A stretch of 64,000 nt of DNA from Dryas octopetala. Taxonomy: Eukaryota; Streptophyta; Magnoliopsida; Rosales; Rosaceae. Under the pieces are notes generated by a model. It did not search any database and was not told the origin of the DNA. It saw nothing but the letters and a program-made list of their open reading frames with translations. Position 1 is the stretch's first letter; each line of letters starts with the position of its first letter. The translations under genes were made by a program, and so were the position numbers. The stretch lies in contig OY992836.1 in assembly GCA_963921425.1 (NCBI GenBank), positions 11,997,304 to 12,061,303 of the forward strand, in the 5' to 3' direction. Of this stretch, positions 47,761 through 58,100 are shown one piece after another.

Positions 47761-47880
47761 CTTCTATTACTTCTACTAATAATGATTAATATCATTTACG
47801 AAACCTTCAATCAAAGCTACAAAGGTTAGATATGCATGCTTGCGTGTAAGTCTAAATGACTGAAGGGTGAATTACCTCAC

Positions 47881-47933
47881 CATACAGATCGTGTTGATCT
47901 AGGATCACTTTGCCTTCCGGCTCTGCCACGAAG
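47881..47933 (-). pseudogene. Short exon-like piece in the CACTA element, unidentified
   Basis: Bounded by an ATTACAG acceptor and a GTGAGG donor on the minus strand, the 53 bases read FVAEPEGKVILDQHDLYG in one frame. Its composition is GC-richer than its surroundings. The source gene is not recognised. Confidence 0.4.
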
Positions 47934-48717
47934 CTGTAATAAGACATCACCATTTATATAAGAATCATATTCAACATTGAAGACATTGGAGAGAAAACAT
48001 AAAAAATGATATATGATGAAAGTAAATAGTAAAGTTTCGTTATCCAGGCTAATGTGATATACTGTGTATGTACATAGGCAAAGAATCTTTGGCTAATGAA
48101 AGATTAAGCCATCAAGATAATTAAAATGAAAATTGTCAAAGGAAAAAAAGGACCCATATATAGAAGAAAAATCTTGACAATTCCCAAATTGGAATTGGAT
48201 GACCACATAATAAAACTAATTAAGTTCAATTTGTGCCAAAAAATCATGTTTCATGAGTTAAATCCAGAACCAAATTATTCCATTCAAACAAAAGAACTTG
48301 AGAACAAGAAAGATAAGGACATGCCATATGGCTGTAAACAATATATATAACATGTAAACGTCATCTACATAATATTTATGATTTATTTACATAGCCCAAA
48401 GTACAAAGCTAACAATACCAAATATTTAAAACACCCCTGACCTTACTTCAAGCTAAAGAACATAATTTAACATTTGAACCATGAATATTAAAATGGTATT
48501 CAAACTAAAAATAGCATTCAATTTAGTAAAACCTACAAAATTTGGGTGATTTAAAAAAACAAACTTACTAAGTAAAGATGTACAAATTAAAATAAAGAAG
48601 CAAATGCCAAACATTGTATGTCCCCTGTCGATGAACCATCAGCTGCTTTATAAGTATAGCAACTAAGAACAAGAAACTCAAGCATGACATTAGATTTTCC
48701 AAACCAATATAAAAGAA

Positions 48718-48955
48718 CAATTGGCTGGAGAGGTGGCATGTGCTTTACTTTAATGTACAAAGACCAATAAAGAAGAAAAGAGATACTTTGAGTGGTTGAA
48801 AAACCTATATGCCAACCTCTTAACTAGTTAACTACTTATTATTTAGAAAGAGAAGAACAAATAAGAAGATAACTGCTATACATGGAGGCTACTCAAAATG
48901 TACCTGCTTCTACTAGTACAAGATCCTTTATGCCTTGATTAATTACCTGCAGATG
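48718..48955. repeat. Internal duplication in the CACTA element, copy B
   Basis: Second copy of the segment at 47522-47760. In this copy the end overlaps an exon-like piece on the minus strand; the equivalent end of copy A is diverged. Confidence 0.85.
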
Positions 48956-48984
48956 TTCCAGTTCTTCAGCTGCAGACCATAACC
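48947..48984 (-). pseudogene. Short exon-like piece in the CACTA element, unidentified
   Basis: A 38-base minus-strand piece reading GYGLQLKNWNIC between an AAACAG acceptor and a CAG|GTAATT donor. Too short to identify. It is listed because the splice context matches the neighbouring captured pieces. Confidence 0.35.
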
Positions 48985-49617
48985 CTGTTTCAAAACATTC
49001 TCAACAATGATATTATTAAGTTGCCATGCACGCAGACTCAGCTAATGTCTCTGATTTATCATATCTATTAATTAAGTCTGAAATATTTCAAAACTTTGCT
49101 GATAGATTGTCACAACAATTAATAATTTGAATACACATCTCTACACACCTTAAAGGATCAAACAAAGTAATATAGTAATAATCCCTATACCATTTTGTAC
49201 ATTAATCACTTAAACAATCACCAAAACGCAACAAATTACAGACCTTATATGCAGAGTAGTTCAAGTATACCTGATAGGAAAAGAATATATATACCTGATA
49301 GCAAATTCCAGACTTTAAGTCATTTTCATGCAAAAAAAAAAAAAGTAAGTACTCGTTGTAACAGTACACAGTTATGCAAAGTGGCCCAAAGGAAAGCTTA
49401 GCTTCCAGCTGCAGTTAAAATGGAAGCGGGTGCTTTTGTGCACATGTTTTCTATATATATCAAATCACTACATCAGCATATGCTTCTATATATAAGAATT
49501 TTCTAAATTTGAATGGTTAATATAATAAAAGAATTTAATTTATCTCTTCCTTCATCCCACATCTTAATAAGAAGTAATTAAACTATGATTACAAATTAAA
49601 CTTTAAAAATGCACCTA

Positions 49618-49692
49618 TTTAGGCTGACCATTTCGACCACCAATCGTAGTTACAATAATGTGGCCAGTTTTAGTTCCATTCCCATCAAGGAT
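49618..49692 (-). pseudogene. Captured shaggy/GSK3 kinase exon fragment
   Basis: The minus strand reads [20 protein letters not shown] then NGQPK and a TAG directly before a GTGCAT donor. The (V/I)[25 protein letters not shown] block is diagnostic of plant shaggy-related (GSK3-like) kinases and ends at an exon boundary in that family. Here the last codon is TAG where CAG (Gln) is expected, a C-to-T nonsense change. The kinase domain proper does not follow. Confidence 0.88.
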
Positions 49693-51009
49693 ACAAAAGG
49701 AAACTAAAACTATCAGTCAAATGTGATATGCACATGCATTAAGACTATTCACGTGCCATTGGGAAAAGGACACTAAAATAAATAAATGTTTGTGAGACTT
49801 GAATATTATATTACAAAGGACACAAAAAGTACCAGCACATGGAGCAAAGGTTTGTATGCGATCAAGAGTGGCTAGCCTCTCTCTCACAGCCAACCAGAAA
49901 ACAAAACTCATTCTAGGAATATAATGTCCATACCAAATCAGAATGACACCATACCAAATCAGAATGACATCAGTCTGTTAGGGGAATAAAACACTATATA
50001 ATGAGGTGCAAAAAGTAGGAATGGACGTGAGCTAATCTAACTATGCTAGCGTTTTCAGGTCCTGTGCAATATTATCAGCATACAGGTTAGGCACTCAGAA
50101 CATTCTATAAAAATTCCAATCTGATTTCATAGTCTCAACTGCCACATTGGACGTGTATGCAAAATGTGCTAATATATCTGATTCCAGAAAGATATTCAAC
50201 TTGATGCGAAACTATAGTTTGCAGTCATATATATAATGCAATTACTGTTGGCTATGCTCGAAATGAGCAAGGTTTTGAAGCTATTTCTGCTTCTGCAGCT
50301 ATCACTCCAACAAATTAACATAAGTTATACAACATTCAAAATCATTACATTAAAGCTTCATTTCATCAAACGGTATCTATTTACAATTTTTACTTGAAGC
50401 TAGGAAGGAAAATATATAGATATATAACATCTCAGACGAACTGTTCAAAATCAAATCTATCCTGGGATCCCATTCCCTTGATAGGCCATGAGCAGCCCTT
50501 ACACACACACTTGTTCCAAAGGCCACCTATACATATATTTATATATAAAATACATTTTTTTAGGGGGATGAAGTGCTCTTTTTGTCTATGGACGGTACGA
50601 GTCACAAGGTTTCCTTTACTACACTAGACTGCACCTTGTTTTTGTAAACAATTAAGGCCAACGCAAAAAAGGAAATAGAGAAGGGAAATGTATAACAAAG
50701 GGCCAAAACCAGAGAAATTAATATTCTGATACAAAAAATAAAATAAACAATGACCCAGTCTGGATAGAAGTGCTCCGTATATAAAGCAATATGAAACAAA
50801 CAAGGAAAGCCAAAACAGATCAACCTCAATTGCAATAGCAAAAATGAAACCCAAAACTGCTTAAACCCACCTCATTACCACAACTGCTTCCATTTCCTAT
50901 CGAAAAAACAAAACTTGTCAACAATAATGATTGAAATATAAAAAATATTTTTTTATAAAATATATACAAGAAAAATTAATGATTCAAGCTAAAGTCAACC
51001 AAAATTTTA

Positions 51010-51142
51010 AGAGAAGACAACCATTTCATCTTTGATCTTCATTTCACATTTCATTAATTTCCTCAGGGAGGTTATCAGCAAAACTTGTGTTTCCACTAGG
51101 ATTTTTAACAGTCGAAACAGGTACTGGACCAGCTGAAGCCAT
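51010..51142 (-). pseudogene. Captured shaggy/GSK3 kinase first coding exon
   Basis: Directly after an ACACAATAG acceptor the minus strand reads ATG and MASAGPVPVSTVKNPSGNTS, then FADNLPEEINEM. This is the N-terminal pattern of plant shaggy-like kinases (MASxG... LPEEM-DMKIRD). A TGA follows in this frame. The expected continuation (EMKIKDEMVV) is present one frame over, so a small indel broke it. It lies in the same orientation as, and in the correct order before, the fragment at 49618-49692. Confidence 0.85.
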
Positions 51143-51298
51143 CTATTGTGTACTATATAACAACTCAGATGTTCACTTTTGCAATTTCTATAAGGGAATC
51201 CAGAACCAAAACCAAAATCAAAACTAAAACCAAATCCCCCAAAATCCAAAACCTTAATAAATCCAAAAAAAAAAAAAAAAAGATTACGCTAAACTTAC

Positions 51299-51546
51299 CT
51301 TGCAGTCATGCTCCTCGGCGAAGAACTCGCGGTTCCCATCGCTCTTGAGAATGGAGTCGTTGGAGTTATGGCAAGGATGGTGTCGCGGACCTAGACCGGG
51401 AGGCCGTACTCAAGGTCCAGGAGGCAGACCTGGCAGACGTTCTTGAGCTTGCTGCAGGTCTGGTAAATCTTGACCTTCTTGAATCGGGCATCGCGGTCGG
51501 GCCATCGGAAGACGGTGAAGGGGCGCGTGCAAATCTTCAACTTCGT
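51299..51546 (-). pseudogene. Captured fragment of an RBM22/MAC5-type CCCH zinc-finger gene
   Basis: The minus strand reads [12 protein letters not shown], then a short deletion where RPG is expected, then [20 protein letters not shown] and [13 protein letters not shown]. There is a TAG where the family has Gln, then VRDT, and one frame over SILKSDGNREFFAEEHDCK ending at a perfect AAG|GTAAGT donor (51298). The CxxC...CxxC block and [13 protein letters not shown] are diagnostic of the N-terminal zinc-binding region of plant RBM22 homologues (MOS4-associated complex MAC5, spliceosome). At least one nonsense change, one 3-base loss and one frameshift are visible. Confidence 0.88.
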
Positions 51547-52155
51547 GCGCGACCAAGAATGGCTAGATCGATACAAGGATAAGGCCGGAGATCGATGCTG
51601 GTCTGGGTGGGTGTGGTTGAGTTTGGATGTGAGTGGGTGTGTGAGTGTGGCTGCAGGTATGTGTGAGTGTGAGTCGATCTGTGAGGCAAGGTATGTGGGT
51701 GTGGTTCTAGCTTTTCGTCGATCGATCGACGAAGGAGATCGATGAAGAAGAAGAGTGTGCTTGAGATCAAATGTCTGGGTGTCTTGAGAAGAAGAAGATC
51801 GGGTGTCTGGAAGAAGAATAGTGTGCGTGAGTCTGAGTCTGGGGTCGTGTTTTGAGTTAGGTTGTAGGCCAAAATTTATTTTTTAAGTAGTCTGAACAGT
51901 AGCGCCTTTCTCTTAGGATTAAGTTTGGAATCAGTTTTTTACGTTAGATATGAGTTTTAATGAATAGTTAGATAAATTGAAAAACTTAAGATATCATATT
52001 GAAAAATGTTGTGATCTCTAAAATATTATATATATCAGTTTTAAAAAAAAAAACACTTAAGTGATAACTGTGATATTAAAAATCCTATTATATCGAATAC
52101 TTTTAAAACTGATATTAATATAGTGATATGTATGAGCTTTTTTGTAGTAGTGCTA

Positions 52156-53784
52156 TTTCATAAGACTACATTGCAAAATGATTAGGATAAAGAGAAAATT
52201 GGAGGGGAAAATAGTTATAATTCCTCTTTGTTTAATTATCGGTCTCATTCTTGACAACATTAACATGCGAGTAAACTCTTGTCATGCCAAAAGAAAAAAA
52301 AAAAAAAAAAATGTGATCCCATGCTTCTTGAGCATTACACTTGACTAGCCACGTGATATGTGCTAACTAACTACATGAATGGCCTCTCAGATTGTTGAAG
52401 ATTATACTTAACTGACCACATGACATTTGCTAACTCGTCTCTCTCTTATTCTCCCTCTCAGCTGTGTGAGAAATGGAACTTTTTGGAGATGAAAGACAGG
52501 CAATTAATCACGTTCTTGTAGAGCAGGAAAAAATATATTATTTTGAGGATTTTGTCCAGAAACTAATATATGCTTCGCACGCTTTTGTCAATACGGAGCA
52601 AGCCTACACTTGTGTATTGTTGGCGAATATCTTTTGAGGGCCCATTTTTCTAAAGCCCAAAAAGTTGACTTATTCTGGCCCAACCCTAAAGTTTTTTTGG
52701 TTAGGTCCAACCCTAAAATTAGAGAACAAGTTATCAATGCCTTATGAAAAACACCGACGGTTGGAAGGGCGTTAGGCCCATGCTCAATACAAGGTTTGAG
52801 CTATAACTTCTGTCCACCAAAACCTAAGAATTGAATTGATTTTTATGAGATTCATCTCACTTGTTTGTATAGATGACTTCCATCTAAGTTGTTTTAGGTT
52901 TGGGAGTTAGAATGGATCTTGGACTAAAACAATTAGATGTAAAAACTTCATTTTTATGGTGATTTAGAAAGACATGTATACCAATTGGTCAAAAAAAAAA
53001 AAAAGAAAGACATGTATACATCTTCTTTTTCACAAAAAAAAAAAAAAAAAAAAGGAAAGAAAGGAAGACATGTATGCATGAAACAACCAAAAGAGTTTAA
53101 AGTCAACATAAAAAAACACAGTTTGTAAGTAGAGGAAAAGACCATATGCACTAAAGTAAGTAGCTATACAATTATATAAAAAGTTTCACCCATGTGTAGT
53201 TCTAAATCGTGCTTGTGCTCTAATGGTTCCAAAACTATATTAAAAACACTTACACATACTATAGTATTAGAGATGAAGTCATTACTCATAATGGCTTCGA
53301 AAAGTTAGGTTGGGCCACTATTCAAAGTCTAGATATCTTTGGTGACATTTACTTATTATGAGGTAGATCCCACCCACTCTTTATTCTCCAATGTTTATTT
53401 TTTTATTAAAAATATCAAAGTTTTTAAAAAGGTTTTCTCTAATGTAGATTGTTAAATGCGAAATATTACAGATTATGAGTGAGCGTTCAAATTAGATTTT
53501 CTTTAATGTAAAATTTTGAATACGAAGCATTGTCAAAATGTGAATGAGTATGTAAACGTTCGACGTTGTTTGAACATATATTAGGCATTTAAACACTCAA
53601 TCCCATCCTGCACTTTTTACCTTAGAGAAATCTCGATCTTGAGTTAGCACAACAGTAAATATTAATTTAAAAAAAAAACAACAACAAAATGTCAAACAAA
53701 GTGCTCCAAGCCTATCAAAAACATAGTGTTCAAGCCTATCCAAAAAAAAAAAAAGAGCTGAAGCTCATTTGTACAAAAAAAAAA
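52156..53784. other. Spacer without recognised genes
   Basis: AT-rich. AGACATGTATA recurs at 52971, 53008 and 53067 beside poly-A runs. A GAGCTGAAGCTCAT word at 53756 is repeated beyond the transposon to its right. No coding region. Confidence 0.4.
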
Positions 53785-54883
53785 GGATTATTACCACTTT
53801 TGCCCTCTGAAAGTGTAATGAAATCTCAATTCACCCCTTATTGTTTCAATTGTCTCAATTTACCACCTGATAGTATATCTCGTGTTTCAATGTGCCCCTT
53901 TGGTTCAATTTCATCATAACCTCCGTCAATTTTGATGATGTGGCACGGTAAATTGGTCATTTCGCCACTTAGACCATATATGAGTTGCCACGTATAAAAA
54001 AAAAAAAAAAAAAAACCTCCCTCCCCTCCCCACCCAGATCTGGCCACACCCACCCACCCACCCACCCCTACCCCCAGCCCCGCCCCACCCCGCCCTACCC
54101 ATACCCAACCCATGTGTTCAAAGTTCTTGCTTTTCTTGAATTTCTGGGGTTAATCTTCTTTTTTGATCTAATTGGTAACTGAGTTTTCTTTATTTTTCAG
54201 TTTTATACTTGTTTGTGGGAGTTTTCAAGGTGTTCAAGTTAATTGATTGCTTCAAATTTATAGTTATGTTAATCCTATCATTTGTTGTAAAATTATATTA
54301 ATCCTATCCTCTGCTGTAAAATTTGTATTTAATTCATTGTCACACCCAATTTTTTGTTAAATTTTAAGTGATTTATTACCTCTAGACTTTTCCCCATTAA
54401 AATCAAGCCATTGTTTCGTCTAAAAATTTTGGTTTTTGCCAAAATTGGCAACCAAAGCACTTACTCTGTTTCACACAATTGAATTAATATCTTTGTTTCT
54501 GTTCTTTTCAGTCTATTAGAAGCCATTGATCTCATGCTTAATGGCTGGTCGAGGGTGGGAGGGAGTTGGTCGGGGCTAGGTAGGGGGAAGGAGGTGGGCC
54601 GGGCTGGGAGGGAGGAGTGTTTTTTTAAAATTGTATTTAAAATTTTTTTATTTTTAAAATAAATTTGTAAAATATTGTATTTTTTAATTCATTTATTTTG
54701 TCAAAATGGAGAAAAATACAAAAATATTTTTGTCACGTCATCAAAATTGATGAAGGTTATGACGGAATTGAGCCGAATGACATATTGAAACATGAGATAT
54801 AGTATCAGGTATCAAATTAAGACAATTGAAACAATATGAGGTGAATTGAAATTTCGTTACACGGGCAAAAGTGGTAATAAGCC
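53785..54883. mobile_element. TIR DNA element, 1.1 kb, with C-rich and G-rich arms
   Basis: The left end GGATTATTACCACTTTTGCC and right end (complement of GGCTTATTACCACTTTTGCC) begin inverted repeats of about 150 bp, including TTTCAATTGTCTCAATTT and GTCAATTTTGATGATGTGG. Further in, a C-rich stretch (54015-54100) faces a G-rich stretch (54545-54615), extending the inverted arrangement. Both flanks are poly-A, so a target duplication cannot be verified. No coding capacity; superfamily not assigned. Confidence 0.8.
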
Positions 54884-55181
54884 AAAAAAAAAAAAAGTGC
54901 TGAAGCTCATCCAATCAAGTTTAATCTTGGGACACGTGTGGTTCACACCTACGTACACATCCACACTCCACGCCCATTCCTCTCCTTCCTGGGCTTTTCT
55001 CAGTTCAACTTTCAACTATACTTTATCCCTTTTTCCAATTTTACCCCTCCCTATCCCTCTTTAACCCCCACTTTTCCTCTCGCTGGAGCCGTTGATGCAA
55101 AGAAAGGAACACAATACAGAGGCACAGAGAAGACTGTGCCTTCCCGATCCACCCGACTCAACTCGCTCTGGTGACTCAGAA
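54884..55181 (+). promoter_or_regulatory. SRFR1 promoter and 5' UTR region
   Basis: Only about 300 bases separate the transposon end from the SRFR1 start codon. The region contains GACACGTGTGG (an ACGT core) at 54931-54941 and a pyrimidine-rich stretch to 55080. No clear TATA box. Confidence 0.4.
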
Positions 55182-58100
55182 ATGGCCGCGGCTATCTCCG
55201 AGAGAGTGGAGCTGGCCAAGCTATGCAGCTCACGCGACTGGTCCAAAGCCATCAGAGTCCTTGACTCGCTCCTCTCTCAGTCTTCTTCTATCCAAGACAT
55301 CTGGTCCGTACAAACTCTCTCTCTCTTTCTCTCACTTTGTCATTTGTAATTCTAAACCCTAATGATCTTCAATTCCTCAATTGAATTGGCTTCTGATCGA
55401 TGTGTGGCTCCCAATGTTGGTCTTGCAGCAACAGAGCCTTCTGCTACAGCCAATTGGAGCTGCACAAGCACGTAATTAAGGACTGCGATAAGGCACTTCA
55501 GCTCGACCCCACGCTTCTTCAAGCTTACATCCTCAAAGGTTTTTCTCCGTTCAATTTAATCAAATTTGCGCTATTATTCGACTTAAAAATGTTTGTCTCG
55601 TTTTCTTGAAAATATGGATACTTAGAGTAATTAGATGATGATGAAACCTCAAGTGTACAACAATTAACCTCCTCGGTGCGGAGTTACTTAGGAATTTTCA
55701 ATTAGATGATACAGTATGTCAGTATCGTCATAGTTCAGCTGTGTAGTCTCAATTTGAATTTAGTTGAACTTGTATGGCAAATGTGAAGCAGTTGCTAGAA
55801 TTTGTGTGTAACAAAATTAAGAATGCTAGGTTCATTGTTTGGACGACTTGCAGCATGGTTTGTATCAGCCCTTCTACATTTTGGGAATTTTTTGGTAATC
55901 TAAAAGTTACTTATCAATGATGTAATGAACGTTCTATGGGAAATTGGAATTTGAATTTTTGTGTGTTTTAAAGTTGGTTATTTCAACTAGGGAAAATTTT
56001 AGCTAAATGACTTCAACTATACCCCATGTCTCTATTCAGGACATGAATTTTACTTTGTGTCAATTGAAAACTGAAACTTTCATTTTGTGTCAATTAAGGA
56101 TCCTGTTTTTATTTTTATTTTTTATTTTTATTTTTTTTATCTCAACTTTGGCCCAACATTGGACCCATCAAACTTCTACCAAATTCATATACTGGGTTTA
56201 AAGCTATGCATCTCTTCTTTACAACCATATAAAGATCACTCACATCGGACATCTACAACTCCAGATAATCGGCCCCAAAGTAGGGTACCCGAAATTGTCC
56301 AATCAAACCTCTAGGAAAATATCTGAAAAATTGGATAGGTTCGAGTACCCTTCTTTGGGGTCGATTATCTAGAGTTGCAGAGGTCCGATTTGGGTGATCT
56401 TTATATGGTTGTAAAGAGTTAATGCATATTTGTGAACCCAGTATAATTTTTCTGAATTTGGTGGAGGTTTAATGGGTCCAACGTCGGGCCAAAGTTGAGA
56501 TAAAAATTGAAAAAAACAGGGTCCTTAATTGACACAAAATGAAAGTTTTAGTCATCAGTTGACACAAAGTGAAATTCATGTCTTGAATAGAGAAATGGGT
56601 TATAGTTGAAGTCCTTTAGCTAAAATTTTCCCATTCCAACTATTAGGAGCCTACTCTTCATATTCATTGTGTATGAAAATATATTTAAGAATTATAAGAA
56701 AAAACAGAGGAAATACACTTTTGATTGAAGAATTTGATAATATATCTACTTCATTATGAGGAAGGTAAAACAAAACAAATACTGAAACTGCATGGTCATT
56801 ATTGAGTCTACAATTCATATTGTTAGAATCAGAATGCTCTTTGGATGTATATATAAGTATGCACTCTCAGTGTGCACTTATTTTATGCTTTCTATGATTC
56901 TATGTCGTAAAAATTCTAAATGCTTGTATGCAAATAAATTATTAAATGAATTACTCTCGCTGTTGGGGCTCAGCCATTCTTGCAATCTTAGACTTATGGT
57001 TTCTGTCCTCTAGGTTGTGCATTTTCTGCTTTGGGACGGAAAGAGGATGCTCTTTTGGTTTGGGAGCAAGGCTATGAGCATGCTTTGCGTCAGTCAGCAG
57101 ATCTGAAGCAATTGCTAGAACTGGAACAGCTTTTAAAAATTGCAAAACAGGATAGAAGTTTTGGACATGAAAACCATGGAACAGAGTTGGTGTCATCTAT
57201 ATTTGTATCTGAATCAAGACCACAAGTTAATGGGAAATCAAGTGAAACTTATAAGAATCACAATAAATTGATTGATCAATCTAAATCATGCAGTGAATCA
57301 ATGGTTACCTCTGAGATCCATAGCAAGTCTAATGATAATTTTGACGCATGCAATGGAATAGGTGAAAAAGCCAGAGAGAATAAGAAGTTTGATAGCAAAA
57401 TGAATGGGAATCATGATATTCACCATAAACCGAGTCATGACTCTGAACCATGTAACGACTTAAGTGATAGATGCAGTAAATTACCTATGATTTGTAGCAA
57501 ATCAAGTGACGTAACTGAAACTCCCTCAACACCCCCCAAGTTAAGTAATAAATCTGACATACGTAATGAAATTAGTGATGAGCCCAGAAGAAATAAAAAG
57601 TTCAGCGTTTCCAGAGTTTCAAAGACCAAGTCAATAAGTGTGGATTTTCGGCTATCAAGGGGTATAGCAGAGGTATGTTACATTGCCTTTATTTCCTAAC
57701 CATTTTTCTGTTTGAGTGCAGTTATTGTTTATATTGAATTCCCTGTGTTTTAAACCTTATATTCTGTTCAACGTATAATGCACCTCTTTTACAGGTTAAT
57801 GAAGGGAAATATGCTCATGCCATATCTATATTTGACCAGGTAAAGTTTCTGGCCATGTGAGTCATCCTGAAAATTTTCCGGCTATTTGTAGTTTGCCTTC
57901 CCATCTTTATTTTTCCTTCGTTTTTTTCACTTTTACTTCTATTCTTTCCCTTTTTCTTTTGTGGTCTGTGGATGGGAACACCAGGTCTAGAGGGTCATAG
58001 TTTTGTGGGGCCGTTAGCAAGTTTTATGAGCATTTGCATTCTTGTATAATTATATGCGCAGATATTGAAAGAGGATCCTAACTATCCAGAGGCACTAATA

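Larger units (their letters stand above)
45251..52155 (-). mobile_element. Gene-capturing CACTA (En/Spm) transposon, 6.9 kb, non-autonomous
   Basis: The element is 45254-52152 (6899 bp). It begins CACTACTACAAAAAAACTCA and ends with the complement of CACTACTACAAAAAAGCTCA. The inverted repeats agree over about 28 bp with one mismatch. It is flanked by a perfect 3-bp duplication CTA (45251-45253 and 52153-52155), the hallmark of CACTA elements. The left subterminal region carries repeated units with ACTGGTATA and GATATC words. I see no transposase (no TNPD/Transposase_21-like frame) in any frame. The interior instead carries minus-strand exon-like pieces, including fragments of an RBM22/MAC5-type zinc-finger gene and of a shaggy-like kinase, both disrupted. 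An internal 240-bp duplication is present. It would need a transposase from elsewhere to move. Confidence 0.92.

Noticed and set aside
50602..50854. Hydrophobic minus-strand frames inside the CACTA element
   Set aside because: AT-rich chance frames rich in Phe/Leu/Tyr with no splice context or similarity to known proteins.
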